DNA of 64,000 nucleotides from Tetranychus cinnabarinus (GCA_022266195.1 WHVY01000005.1:2108001-2172000), one strand, 5' to 3'; positions 37,942-49,388 are shown, numbered from the stretch's first letter. Notes: a model not told the origin generated them from the sequence alone. Translations and numbers: made by a program.

Positions 37942-37962
37942 CACGCGATAAAATCAATATTT
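37942..37962 (+). promoter_or_regulatory. Conserved GR upstream block, GR-4
   Basis: CACGCGATAAAATCAATATT, 127 bp before the ATG, followed by a second conserved run with ATAAGTACAAATATCAGACT. Confidence 0.5.
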
Positions 37963-38068
37963 CAATAGAAATTTAAATATATAAAATGAAAAATAAGTAC
38001 AAATATCAGACTAACTAGGAAACTTAACTGATAAAGTTAATTCTCTAAATTCATATTTAAACGATAAA

Positions 38069-39590
38069 ATGTCTATTGGTGCTGTTCTTAAAATCGCGCC
38101 GCCTAAGAAGGACAAAATTAATGGGCTTTTTTACGCAATTATTGGCTGGCCTCAGATAGATATTGAACACGCTAAAGCTGTGGAAGCAATCAAAAGATTC
38201 ATGTTTTTTGGCAAACTTTTGCTCGTCTATCAATTTAATCTAAATGCAGATCTTCCAATACCGCCGACTAAATGGTTCACATATCTGTCCGTCACTATTG
38301 ATCTATGCACTTTGACTACTGTTATTCGTCTAATTTGTTGCTTTTTTACTGATAATATATTATCTTTAGCTTATATGGGTGACATATTTGCTGGCGTGCT
38401 ACATGCATATGCACTGCGAATGTTAGCTGTTTGCCTTATCACTTGTTTGGGTGGTTTTAGAGCCATATCATGTTACTTCGCACGAAATGGATCACTTGAC
38501 TGGACTAAAGTGATTGATAAAGCAATGATCAATGGATGGGAACCTGAAGTACTCAACATGAAGAAAGCATATTGTTTAAAATGGAGACAAACAAGTGTTT
38601 TCGTAGCACGACAAATAGTTGGTACATCATTATTCGTTACTTCCGTTTGGATAACTTGTTTCGTCTATTTGACATACAATTGTAAAACACTCTACGTAGC
38701 CTCACAAAATGCATTTATGTTCCGTTTGTTTGCATTTTGGCAAGTGATTACACTAATAGCAATCATTTGGTTTGTTCCACAAGTCGCTTGGATAGCTTTC
38801 CTTTATGTTATAACCTTTTTTTATGTAATCAACAAATCAAATTCAATTTATAGCGACATACAGGAATCTTTAAAACTCCAGATTTTATCATACTCAGCAT
38901 TGAAAAAACTTTGCAACCAGAATATTACATTTCTCAATGAATTCGATAACATCAATCGCTTGGTGCGTTATATTTCTTATTTTGGTTATAATCTAGTCAG
39001 TTACGCTGGACAAGTTGCCATGCTTTACTCATACCTTGAACTTTTCGAAATGCCATTAGCTAATTTTGGCTTGGGAATCGTTGGTTTCAATACTGTATTT
39101 CAAATGGGAATAATTTCATTTTTAGCAGCTAAATCAGTAGCTAAAGTATGCTTTACCTTGAATCATGCAATCGACATTATGCGTTAGTTCTAAACTTTAT
39201 TTTTTGTCGTGTACAGATTGGCCTTTCTTACTCTCATTATCATAGGATTTATCAAAACAATATTAATATTGACCCAAGACTCAAGCTAAAGGTAACTGTG
39301 CTCATCAATCCCGTTGTGTAATTTTTGAAACATTGTCTTGTTAGTTGCTTTATAATCTAGGTCGATTAAGCGATCCTTCTGTTGGCTTTTGGGTTGGGGA
39401 ATCATTCATGAATGATAATTACGCTTTCATTCAGGTAAAAATTTATTCCAACTCTAAATGCTGTTCAATTGATTAATAATTCCATTATATTCTCAACCAT
39501 TGTTTGTGTTTATTGCAGTATCTATTTGAAACGTGTTCCAATATGATGCTCATAATCTGTACGATGGTGAATTTTGTTTGGCAAAATTGA
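38069..39590 (+). CDS. Gustatory-receptor-like 7TM chemoreceptor, GR-4
   Basis: Exons 38069-39145, 39217-39291, 39345-39434 and 39519-39590; 437 residues. Sister of GR-8 over the N-terminus (MSIGAVLKI) and the last 200 residues. It differs from all others where the P-H-P-N motif should be: it has YQFNLNADLPIPPT. The conserved loop carries NGWEPEVLNM, with Glu for Lys. Exon 2 has QNNINIDPRLKLK and exon 3 LSDPSVGFWVGESF; the last exon has Cys and Val changes (ICTMVNFVW), all read without frameshift. Start chosen at the first ATG, in the AAAATGTC context shared with GR-8. Confidence 0.8.
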
Positions 39591-39734
39591 TGCAAACATT
39601 TTATCTGGTTAATTAATCACAATTTTACAATTAGAAGAAACTCTTTCATTGCCCATTGCTTGATTCAATATCATACAATTCAATACGTAAGCAAAAAAAT
39701 TAATATCCTTTTTTCGTCCTTCTTTGAGGTAATA

Positions 39735-39984
39735 CAGCTGCGAAAATGGAGTTAGACCTCGATACCATATCTTTGGCGCATTGTTTGGTATCCAAGCATA
39801 TCGATAGTAGATTTTTTTAGATAAATTAAGCACAATCAACATCGATTCAATGCTTTGACCAATAAGTCTTGATTTGATGTTGATTAGCAAAAATTTATCT
39901 CAAAAAATCTACAATCAATATGCTTAGATACCAAACAGTGCGCCAAAGATATGGTATCGAGGTCTAACTCCATTTTCGCAGCTG
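39735..39984. repeat. Fold-back element with 85-bp arms
   Basis: CAGCTGCGAAAATGGAGTTA at the left end, with its reverse complement at the right end; arms run to about 39818 and from about 39903 with few mismatches. TA on both sides (39733-39734, 39985-39986). 250 bp, too short for a transposase; the loop holds a smaller AATCAACATC/GATGTTGATT inverted pair. A non-autonomous Tc1/mariner-type element is the best reading. Confidence 0.8.
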
Positions 39985-40164
39985 TATTTGTTAGTAAAGA
40001 AAATCAAGTGTGTTTTCAGGATAACAGATGGAGTCTAAAGACTTTATCAATATCCACAAAATCAGTCTTACAGTGCTTCTATCGACGATCGAGAATTCGG
40101 TTTTCTGCCGTGCAATATCAATCATCTTAAATGAACATTTACGATTAGATTCTATCTATCAGGT

Positions 40165-40715
40165 GTTGGTCAAATTGAGCAAAAAGATTTGAGCAAAATC
40201 CGTTTGCGCTAAAAAGATTTGAGCAAATTTTGCTCAAAAATTGGTGATAATTTTCAGAAATTATTCTTAAATTTTTAGATCATTCAAGATCCTACAAAAA
40301 ATATATCATATTATTTTTATAATCGATAATAACATCTAATAAATGTTCAAAATCAATAGAACTGTCGATAAACTGAAAAAAGTGTTAAAACATTGGTGTG
40401 TACCAACAATTTTTATCGACGAATGATAAGTTTAAGCTCTAACTTTTACGGCCACAGAAAGCAGTCGATCTAACTGAAAATCGAAGTGATCGGCTGTACA
40501 TTTTCTGATTTTTCATCAAAATTTACATCATTTAATTGAGTTTGATGAAAAATCTGCTTCCATAATTGAACAAAAGGCGGTGAAAGTTTCAAATTTGATC
40601 TCGATTATCGCGAAAACTAAACCTGAGTTTAAAATTGTGTTTGCTCTAATCAGTTTTGCTCTTAAATGTCTTAGCGCAAAAGGTTTTTGCTCAAAGCTCT
40701 TTGCTCAAAATAACC
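40165..40715. repeat. Imperfect inverted repeat rich in TTGAGCAAA
   Basis: The left arm (about 40170-40240) carries repeated GATTTGAGCAAA and TTTGCGCTAA; the right arm (about 40640-40715) carries the reverse complements (TTAGCGCAAA, TTTGCTCAAA). Edges are approximate and no clear target duplication was found. Probably an older fold-back transposon. Confidence 0.5.
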
Positions 40716-40908
40716 CAAATCATCTATCAAGCAAGATTGGAAATGATGAAATGGGCGGCTCGAGGAATACTGCAAATAAGCTATCCATGCAAGATACACT
40801 TATTCTCAGTTTCATATTTTTTTTATAACTTAAATAACATTTTGCAAAGCTAAATCAGGGGTTTAAGTATGCATCAGCAAGATGCGCTTGTTCTAAATAT
40901 TATTAATA

Positions 40909-41181
40909 CAGAATAGAAAATAAAGTTGTATCATGTTTTGGTATCTTTGCGCATTACAAGCAATTGCAATTCAAAAATACAGTCGTTCATTTAAGATTAT
41001 GAAAGGCATCCCAAAATAATGAGCGTTAGAGAGGGAAAAAATCTTAGATTACTGATAATCTTGGTCAATTTGATTATGATACCTTTCATAATCTTTAATG
41101 AACGACTGTATTTTTTGAATTAAAGTTGCTTTTTATGCACAAAGACACCAAAAACATGGTACATCTTTATTTTCTATGCTG
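40909..41181. repeat. Fold-back element with TA flanks
   Basis: CAGAATAGAAAATAAAG at the left, CTTTATTTTCTATGCTG at the right; a longer inner match includes ACAGTCGTTCATTTAAGATT and its reverse complement. TA at 40907-40908 and 41182-41183. 273 bp. Confidence 0.75.
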
Positions 41182-41188
41182 TATAATA

Positions 41189-41359
41189 CAAACGAATGCA
41201 ATGAGTTTGACGGTTCTTTTAATTTTCTTTGCGCATTCAATTCACATTGGTGTGATAGATGAATATACGGTTAATGCCTAATTCTAATCTTATCACACCG
41301 ATGGGAATTGGATGCGCAAAGTAAATGAGGAGCACCGTCAAACTAAATACATCCGTTTG
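41189..41359. repeat. Fold-back element with TA flanks
   Basis: It starts CAAACGAATGCAATGAGTTT and ends in the near reverse complement (ATCCGTTTG); an inner pair around TTTGCGCATTCAATTC also matches. TA at 41187-41188 and 41360-41361. It lies only 7 bp after the previous element, and just upstream of a GR relic. Confidence 0.7.
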
Positions 41360-41381
41360 TATATAATCGCCTTTAATCAAC

Positions 41382-41475
41382 AGATTGTCCAAGACTCAGA
41401 CTTAAGGTAGGATACTCAGCAATCGCGTTGTTTATGATGAATATTGTCTTGTCAGTTGCTTTAAGTAGTCAGCAA
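41382..41475 (+). pseudogene. GR relic, exons 2-3
   Basis: An acceptor CAG precedes ATTG and then, after an internal deletion of about 45 bp, TCCAAGACTCAGACTTAAG and a GT donor: a shortened exon 2. After a short intron a CAG precedes TTGCTTTAAG, the first bases of exon 3 with a stop. No exon 1 or 4 found nearby. Confidence 0.65.
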
Positions 41476-43019
41476 AAGTCCAAACTGGCTGGCTCAAACT
41501 GTTTTCTGTACAAACTTGTCTTCACTGGCGCACAGTGTCTATTCAATACAATCTGTCAATGTAGCTTGTCTCAATACCGTTATACAAAGTAGCTAAATTA
41601 GCTTTCGAAAACTTGTCCGCTCTTGAACAGCACACAGAGCATGTAACCCGATTTTAGCCCAAACACAGTTGTCCCTTCTATCATAGCCCATTAAGCCATG
41701 ACTGGTAAAGAATGGAAATAAAAACTTTGAATTTGCATGGCGATTCACAGTAATGACATATTGTTACCAAATTAGATTTGTTTTTACGGAAATTCACTGG
41801 GAATAAATTAATGAAAGACACAAATGTGCACTAGCATTCAAGCAAAGCTTAAACTTATGTATAATCCATACAGTCATCATTGAGAAAATGCACCTCACTA
41901 AAGTGGAACATGAAATGTCGAGCAGTGTATATGAATTGTCCAGATCTGGGACACTATCTTGCCGAGGTCTGTGACATTCATCTAGGTCGTGGAAAATTAA
42001 AGTAAAACAGTAAGTAAGTAACCATTTAAGTACGACTGCAACTGTAGCATTCAATTTTATAAAATTAGTCCTAAACATTACTTGTCATGCCTTATTGATA
42101 CAAAATGTGTGCGGTATTTTGGTCTATCACGAGTTGAGTTCCGGACCGAACTAAGGAACTCGAAGAGCAATACTGAAAATTGTAAAATTATCAATTTTGG
42201 ATAAAAAAGCATTCAGAAAGTTTATTTTTTCCGATGAGAAAATTGTCTGGTTTATTTTTTCCGGACCCAAACGAATGGTTCAAAACCGATTTGAACCAAA
42301 TTTTTACAAAATTCAACCTTTAAATTAATAATTTTTGTAATTAGTTTGTAATTTTAATTTTAGATAGCCGCGCATGTATCTTTGACTGTGACAAAAACAC
42401 AACTGTTTCCCGAGTTCCGGTCTAGATATTTCCTTCAAAAAAACACTTGGCCTTACGTTCAATAACAGCTGCTTTTACGAGCGGCAGTATCACCACCGTT
42501 TTGCCATCATTGAAATTCACAAAACATCACTTTTCTAAACATTTGCTTCGACTTTCGCCTTTTGTGCATTTACAAAATTTTCGTTTTTTCAAAAGGAGGA
42601 TAGCCAAAATGCGTCATTTTCGGCTTTTACTCAGAATTCGTTGCACAAACTATCAATTGAAAGCTTATGATGAGTAGAGTATGCCGGTCTAAAATTTAGG
42701 TCGCAATTCGTATGTCCGGGGATTTACTACACGGATTTGAATATTCACACACGGAGTCACATGGTAAAATATTGAGATATAGATGGCAAATCTGAAATTG
42801 TATATTTGGAAAACAATTTTTGCGGGGGCGTTTAATTAAAAAATGGCCAATTTAACCAGAAAATGTGCAAAAAATTGTTACTCAAAGCAAAAATACAATC
42901 GATGTTGCCAATGATTTCATCAATTTTTTTATTAGTGCCGCCTGAGAGTCAACTTTTGAATTTAATCTGAAACCTACAAAATTATCATTACGTGAAGTTT
43001 CTCATTATATTACTCTTTG
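41476..43019. other. Intergenic, no gene supported
   Basis: Contains the repeated phrase GAGTTCCGG (near 42134 and 42412) and TTTATTTTTTCCG twice near 42220-42260, perhaps an old repeat. The frame at 42447-42677 starts at a non-ATG codon and resembles nothing I know. Confidence 0.4.
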
Positions 43020-43366
43020 GCGTAAACAGTAATTATGACTGTACTTTTTAATGATAATGAGTCTTTAATGTAACGATTCAGCATACAAAAAAATAAAAGA
43101 TTTGTTTGTAAAATAAAATTGAACTATTAAAAAATTAGTTCACTCAAAAATTAAAAACGAATTTGATGAAAATTTTTTTGATGTTACTACAATTCTACCA
43201 CAAATAGGTAGTTAGAACACTTTATTGAATTTCAATTAGCAAGAATTTGAGATCAAAGCAAATCGAAGAATCAATTATCATTTCAGCTTGTAATATTGTA
43301 TTGAAAAACAGATTTTAAAAGCATTTATAGTTTAAAGTTCATCTTTTATGGTTGTATAGATTTAAG

Positions 43367-43387
43367 CACGCGATGAAATCAATATTC
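43367..43387 (+). promoter_or_regulatory. Conserved GR upstream block, before a GR relic
   Basis: CACGCGATGAAATCAATATT followed by AACAATAAGTAACAGAGTAA; it is the promoter block of the pseudogene at 43459. Confidence 0.45.
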
Positions 43388-43458
43388 CAATAGAAATATA
43401 AACAATAAGTAACAGAGTAATAATGGAATTTTCGACTTATGATTGCAATGATCATCAA

Positions 43459-43832
43459 ACCAAATGGTTCACATATTCGTCCTTCACTATTGGTCTCTTC
43501 ACGTAACTTTAATTTATACGCGTGACATATTTGTTGGCATTAGAAATGAATACGCACTTCGAATGTTAGATGTTTGTGTTTGGGCGCTTTCAGAGCAGTA
43601 ACGTGTGACTTGATACGAAATGGATTCCATGATTGGTGAAAAAGACAAAAATAAAATACATTAATGATCAATAAATGGAAACCTCAAGTGCTCAACATGA
43701 AAGAATTATATTGTTTGAAATGAGGCAGATAATTGTTCTCACTGCACAACAAATAGTTTATCATTAATCAGTTTGGTTGACTTGTTTCGTACATTTGACA
43801 ATCAACATGGTACTACAAAATCAATTTGTTAA
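43459..43832 (+). pseudogene. GR relic, middle of exon 1
   Basis: Recognisable pieces in order: KWFTY-like start, GDIFVGIRNEYALRML, GAFRAV, RNGFHDW, then NKWKPQVLNMKELYCLK. Frameshifts and stops separate them, large pieces of the transmembrane code are missing, and an AAAAAGACAAAAATAAAATA insertion follows the W codon. It ends where GR-5's promoter block begins. Confidence 0.75.
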
Positions 43833-43851
43833 ACGATTGTATAGATTTGTG

Positions 43852-43872
43852 CACGCGATTAAATCAATATTC
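43852..43872 (+). promoter_or_regulatory. Conserved GR upstream block, GR-5
   Basis: CACGCGATTAAATCAATATT, 124 bp before the ATG; followed by AACAATAAGTATAAATATGA. Confidence 0.5.
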
Positions 43873-43975
43873 CAATAGTAATTTTAATTTCGAAATGAAC
43901 AATAAGTATAAATATGAGTAGATATGACATTTTCTCCTTTTAGTACTTCTTCTGTTCAATCGCAGTGAAATTGCA

Positions 43976-45495
43976 ATGTCCATTGGCACTATTCTCAAAA
44001 TTGAAAAGTTAAAAGAAAAAATACTCCAACTCTTTCATGATATAATCGGCTGGCCTGAAATAGATATAAAACATGCTGAGGCTGTGAAAGCAATCAAAAG
44101 ATTCATGTTCTTCGGAAAGCTTTTGCTCGTCTATCAACCTCATCCAAATGCAGTTTATCCAATCACATCAAATAAATGGTTCAAATATCTGTCCTTTACC
44201 ATTGATCTTTGCACTTCGGTCACTGTTATCCGTTTCATTTGTTGCTTTTTCACTGATGATCTAACAACTTTGGCTTATTTGGGTGACATATTTATTGGAA
44301 TGAGAAATGCATATGCACTTCGATTGCTAGCTCTTTGTGGTATCACTTGTTTGGGTGGTTTTAGAGCCATATCATGTTACTTGGCACGAAATGGATCCCT
44401 TGATTGGACTAAAGTGATTCATAAAGCAATGATCAATGGATGGAAACCAGAGGTGCTCAACATGAAGAAAGCATATTGTTTGCAATGGAGGCAGATAAGT
44501 GTTTTCATAGCACGACAAATAGTTGGTACATCATTAGTGGTTACTTCAGTTTGGATAACATGTTTCTTTTATTTGACGCTCAATTGTAAAACATTTTACG
44601 TTGCATTACAAAGTCCACTTATTTCGCGTTTGTTTGAATTTTGGCAAGTGATTACACTAATAGCAATCATTTGGTTTGTTCCACAAGTCACTTGGATAGC
44701 TTTCCTTTATGTCATAACCTTTTTTTATGTAATCAACAAATCAAATTCAATTTATAGCGACATACAGGAATCATTAAATTTCCAGATTTTATCAAATTCA
44801 GCACTGAAAAAACTCTGCAACCAGAACATTTCATTCCTCAACGAATTTGATTACATAAATCGCTTGATGCGTTACATTGCATATTATGCTTACAATTTCG
44901 TAAGTGTAGCTGGACAAGTTGCCATGCTTTACTCATACCTTGAACTTTTCGAAATGCCATTAGCTAATGTCGGCTTGGGAATCATTGGATTTAATACTGT
45001 ATTTCAAATTGGTTTGAGTTCATTTCTAGCGGCCAAATCAGTGGCTAAAGTGTGCATCAACTTGACAATAGATGCTCTAGTTTTTAATACAGTTTAATTT
45101 CATCAACAGATTGGCCTTTCTTACTCTCATTATCATAGGATTTATCAAAACAATTATAATATCGAACCAAGACTTAAGCTAAAGGTAAGGGTATAGTCAT
45201 CATTTGTTTAATTATAAGCTAATTATTGTCTTTTCAGTTGCTTTATAATTTAGGTCGACTTGGCAGTCCGTTCGTTGGTTTTTGGGTTGGTGAATCATTT
45301 ATCAATGATAATCGGGCGTTCATTCAGGTAAACATTGATCTCAACTTTTAATGATACTTTGATTAATTACATTTCCTTTTACTCAAAAATTTTATTCCAA
45401 CGTATCATTTGCACTGGTTGCAGTATCTTTTCGAAACATGTTGCAATATGATGCTCATAAGTGTTACGATGTCGAACTTCATTTGGAAAAATTGA
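43976..45495 (+). CDS. Gustatory-receptor-like 7TM chemoreceptor, GR-5
   Basis: Exons 43976-45049, 45110-45184, 45238-45327 and 45424-45495; 436 residues. Sister of GR-9: same N-terminus (MSIGTI), Cys-Cys in the last exon (FETCCNMMLISVTM) and RAFIQ at the end of exon 3. Residues about 95-125 are instead nearly identical to GR-3 (DDLTTLAYLGDIFIGMRNAY). The exon-1 donor is GTGTGC, slightly different from the GTATGC of all the others. Introns are 60, 53 and 96 bp, among the shortest in the array. Confidence 0.8.
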
Positions 45496-45699
45496 TATAA
45501 AGCAGCATTCGTTTACAAATGTGTGTAACATAAAGAAGCCACTCCATGCGTAAATGCATGTGACGTGGATCTATATTATCAAGATAATGTTAAAGATACT
45601 TGCTCCTAATGAATACACAAAATTTCAACTAAATTCATTGTTATTATTCTCCGAATCTTGATAGATAGATCAACCGATAGATATGACTTTCTTTCCTCA

Positions 45700-46048
45700 A
45701 ATCGGATGATTTTGTTTGTTTACGAGTGTCACTTAGATGAAAGTGACATTCGTCTTGATAAACCAGATTTTCAATGAATCCAGAAGACCGTTTTTACAAG
45801 CATTCATTACAGTCAGCGAATGCTAGTTTGATGGTAAAATCAACTTCAGAAAGGAATTGACTAGTCTGGATCTTGTATGCTTTAAAGTTAAGATTTTTGT
45901 GAGGGATCTGCCAGACCGAGTACAAATTGATGCCAGTAGCGGCTCTACAAGCACACAAAGAACCTTTTTTGTGGTTTCTAAACCTGACACGAACCTTTTC
46001 AATATTTTCTGGTGAACAGAGTGGATAAATAAAGAAAATAAATTTCAA
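45700..46048 (-). pseudogene. Decayed DDE (mariner/IS630-type) transposase
   Basis: Read on the - strand, 46020-45795 encodes SPENIEKVRVRFRNHKKGSL then SVWQIPHKNLNFKAYKIQ, matching the helix-turn-helix and linker of transposases found in many arthropods (usual form: L-WRILHKDLGLKAYKIQL-QEL). Further on, 45790-45700 encodes YQDECHFHLS, the first catalytic Asp motif (usual form FSDEAHFHLSG). Spacing is collapsed and the frame is broken between the parts; the second Asp and final Glu region is missing. It sits next to the hairpin at 46059 and may belong to the same insertion. Confidence 0.65.
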
Positions 46049-46058
46049 AGTTATCTGA

Positions 46059-46447
46059 CAAGGGATGCATGGTTGGTGATACGAAGATTTTGAACTTTTT
46101 TTGGACTTAAAATATTCTAATGGGCCAGATATGAGCCTTTGTTAAGCCTTTCGTTTCGGAAATTCTCCGTTTCAAAGTTACAGGGTGTCAAAGTTGTTTT
46201 TACGTAGGTTAATATGCTTAATGCCAGTAATGTCGATCTATGATAAAATGGTAAAATGTTTTTAACAAATCCATATTGCTTTCAATAGTGTTAAACTATG
46301 TAAGAGTTGAGACTTTGAACACTTGTAACTTTGAAACGGAGAATTTCCGAAACGAAAGGTTCGACAAAGGCTCATATTTGGCCCATTTGAATATTTTAAG
46401 CCCAAAAAAAGTTCAAAATCTTCGTATCACCTACGATGCATCCCTTG
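46059..46447. repeat. Fold-back element with ~140-bp arms
   Basis: The left end CAAGGGATGCATGGTTGGTG pairs with the right end CACCTACGATGCATCCCTTG. Arms extend inward through GATACGAAGATTTTGAAC and GAAATTCTCCGTTTCAAAGT. A TGA triplet flanks both ends (46056-46058, 46448-46450), unlike the TA of the other hairpins, so it may belong to another superfamily. Confidence 0.75.
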
Positions 46448-46713
46448 TGAGTTCAGAAGATTTTCATTTCAACCTTTTCCGCGTTTAATGAATGGCGGTG
46501 ATGTCAAATTTATCAAATCTACTAGGCAAATGTGTCATTAATAAAATTAAAGGCGCAAAAAACCGAAAAATTATACATAATTATTAATACATAGCTATTA
46601 CAGAATAAATCTAGTTCCATTTTTTATTGATCAACTCTCAATTCAAGTTCAACCATTTGAATTAAAAATTAGATGTGAAAATTCCGAATAACATATGATA
46701 TTGTAACTTTATT

Positions 46714-46734
46714 CACGCGATGAAATCAATATTC
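46714..46734 (+). promoter_or_regulatory. Conserved GR upstream block, GR-6
   Basis: CACGCGATGAAATCAATATT, 131 bp before the ATG, then GGTATAAATATAAGAGCAAC. Confidence 0.5.
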
Positions 46735-46844
46735 CTGAAGAAAGAATTAAATAAAGAATTAAATCATGGGTATAAATATAAGAGCAACTATGAAATTTTG
46801 TTATTTTGTTTTTACAATTGAAATATTTCAAGTTCAAAGTTAAA

Positions 46845-48409
46845 ATGCTTCCTGTTACTAAGATCAAAACTAGACAGCCAAAGATAAACCTATTTAGCAG
46901 TATTTTCTATGCTATTGTCGGCTGGCCTGCAATAGATATTGAACATGCAGAAGCTGTGAAAGCAATCAAAATTTTCATGACATTCGGAAAGCTTTTGCTC
47001 GTCTATCAACCTCATCCAAATGCAGATCATCCAATACCGCCGACTGCATTGTTCACTTATTTGTCCGTCACTATTGATCTATTCACTTTGATTACTGTTA
47101 TCCGTTTCATATGTTGCTTTTTCACTGATAATCTATTAACTTTGGCTTATTTGGGCGACATATTTGTTGGCATTAGAAATGAATATGCACTTCGAATGTT
47201 AAGTGTTTGTGGTGTTATTTGTTTGGGCGGCTGTAGAGCAGTATCGTGTTACTTGGTACGGAACGGATCCCTTGATTGGGCCAAGGTGATCGATAAAGCA
47301 ATGATCAATGGATGGAAACCTGAAGTACTCAACATGAAGGGATTATATTGCTTGAAATGGAGACAACAGAGTGTTTTCATAGCACGACAAATAGTTATTA
47401 CCTCAATCATCGTTGCCTCGATTTGGATAACATGTTTCTATTATTTGATGGTCAATTGTCAAACATTCAACTTGGCGCTACAAAACGCAACTATTTTGAG
47501 TTTGTATACATTTTGGCAGGTAACTGCGCTCATTGCAATCTCTTGGTTTGTTCCACAAGTTACTTGGATTGGCTTTCTTTATGCTATAGCCTTTTTTTAT
47601 GTGATTAACAAATCAACTGCGATTAATAGCGATTTACAGACATCAGCAAAGTCGAAACACATACCTGTTTCAGCATTAAAAAAACTTTGCAACCAGAATA
47701 TTGCATTTCTCAACGAATTTGATAACATCAATCGCTTGCGGCGTTACATTGGTTATTCTGCTTACAATTTCGTAAGTGTAGCTGGTCAAGCTGCAATACT
47801 TTACTCATACTTTGGGTTGTTTGGAATCCCGTTGGCTGATCTTTGCTTGGGCATCATTGGGTTTAATACAATATTTCAAATCGGTTTAAGTTCATATCTA
47901 GCGGCTAAATCTGTGGCTAAAGTATGCATAATATTTGAAACCAGCATCATCATATATTTATTACAATCATCATAATACGCTAGTTTTCAATATAATTTCA
48001 TTTCATCAACAGATTGGCCCCTCTTATTCTCATTATCACAGGATTTATCAAAACAATTATAATATTGGAGCAAGACTCAAACTGAAGGTAACTCATACCC
48101 ATCAATAGTGATGTTCAATCAGTGATATTAATATAAACGAAATATTGTTTTGACAGTTGCTTGATAATTTGGATCGATTGAGCAGCCCGTTCGTAGGTTT
48201 TCGGGTCGGGGAATCATTTTTGAATGATAAATACTCGTTCATTACGGTAAATATTTATGAATGTGAATGCTTAGTAGATTAATCATTCCGTTGCACCTCA
48301 TAATTCACTCCAATGTTTTTTTGCATGCATTTTTTGATTGCAGTATCTATGTGAAACGTGCTCCAATATGATGCTCATAATTGCCACGCTGTCGAACTTC
48401 ATCTGGTAG
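46845..48409 (+). CDS. Gustatory-receptor-like 7TM chemoreceptor, GR-6
   Basis: Exons 46845-47921, 48013-48087, 48157-48246 and 48344-48409; 435 residues. The frame is open further upstream, but the first ATG is at 46845 (MLPVTKIKT). Its N-terminal 113 bp after the basic start are identical to GR-3, whereas the rest is most like GR-7. It is the most divergent intact copy at the 3' end: exon 2 has IGPSYSHYH and NIGARLKLK, exon 3 has LLDNLDRL and GFRVGESF (Arg for Trp), and the last exon stops after FIW, two residues early. These changes at otherwise fixed positions suggest relaxed constraint or a new specificity. Confidence 0.75.
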
Positions 48410-48994
48410 ATTTTCTGCAGTCTTTATTTGGCCGATCAAGTCTGCCAGTTTGCACAATAAAAAAAACCTTTTCTGGCATGATTTAGTAACAATCCAGCTG
48501 CACAAGTTTTCTGTCGTTTATTAAAATATCTATTAATAAATTAAAATTCAATAAGCATAAAATATTCATAAAATTGAATTTGAGAAAATTTCTGTATAAT
48601 CGAGTGTTTTGACATTGTTCCTTGCTTGATATCCCAGCTTATAGACAGTTTTCTAGTCAATTATTAACGGTTGTTATTCCAAATCTCATGGTTCGAATTC
48701 GAAGTCTCAACGAGAGAACAGGACGAAAAGACAGTCCAGTGCAATTAGGAAAAAGATCACAATTTTGTCAATTTTTAGATGCAAGTTAATATCTTGAATA
48801 AATCTTGGCTATCCCGATATTGGAGCACACAATTCCAGTCAACACATTTTATTGAATTTCATCAAGAGACGAGACAAAAATGAAAAAGATAATTATAAAT
48901 GAAGCTGAAACAATTGAATCGACATTTAGATATGAAAAAAATTAAGAAGAGATACGCCTTAATAGTGTAAATTTTATCATTGTATAGCTTTAAT
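48410..48994. other. 3' flank of GR-6 and upstream flank of a relic
   Basis: AATAAA near 48456 can serve GR-6. The remainder resembles receptor upstream flanks (ACACATTTTATTGAATTTCA near 48841). Confidence 0.4.
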
Positions 48995-49115
48995 CACGCG
49001 ATGAAATCAATATTTTAATAGAAATTCAAATATGAAAATAAACAATAAGTATCAAAGTAACTATCAAAGAAATCCAAATGCATATCATCCAATACCGACA
49101 AGCAAGTGCTTTATA
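48995..49115 (+). pseudogene. GR promoter plus a 40-bp coding scrap
   Basis: The upstream block CACGCGATGAAATCAATATT (48995-49014) and AAACAATAAGTATCAAAGTA are intact. Directly after comes a scrap reading NPNAYHPIP, the motif normally at residue ~55, then unrelated sequence. Start codon and everything else are deleted. Confidence 0.65.
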
Positions 49116-49388
49116 AGTGCAAGTGCATCATTAAAATTGACAAAATTTATCACAAGCAGTATTGAGAACACTGTAATTTACGATTTAATGTAAATAATTT
49201 TTCATCTTCCCAAATCTAATAAACACATTGTATTGAATTTTTCATCTCATCATAAGTAAATCAAACCAAAATCAAAAGCTCAATCATGCTTGAACTTTGA
49301 ATAATTGGAATGACAATAACATGAAATATGATACACATTGGTAGTTGATGATGGTATTTTATGAGATTTATTTTATTTTAGTTTTAAG

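Larger units (their letters stand above)
37230..39734 (+). repeat. Segmental duplication, GR-4 copy
   Basis: It matches 52240-54565 through about 830 bp of upstream flank (for example AACATCTCGTTCACACTC near 37508 and 52490), the whole gene, and the 3' flank up to CTTCTTTGAGGTAA. Each copy then carries a different hairpin element. Confidence 0.75.
43020..45560 (+). repeat. Segmental duplication, GR relic plus GR-5
   Basis: It matches 55750-58370: same flank (TTATGACTGTACTTTTTAAT), same decayed receptor, same intact receptor, in the same order. The decay of the first receptor was already under way when the pair was copied (shared AAAAAGACAAAAATAAAATA insertion). Confidence 0.8.

Noticed and set aside
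39609..39890. 93-codon - strand frame
   Set aside because: It runs through one arm of a hairpin element and part of the GR-4 3' flank, with no domain.
42447..42677. 76-codon basic frame
   Set aside because: It starts at a non-ATG codon, has no known relatives that I can recall and no splice partners.
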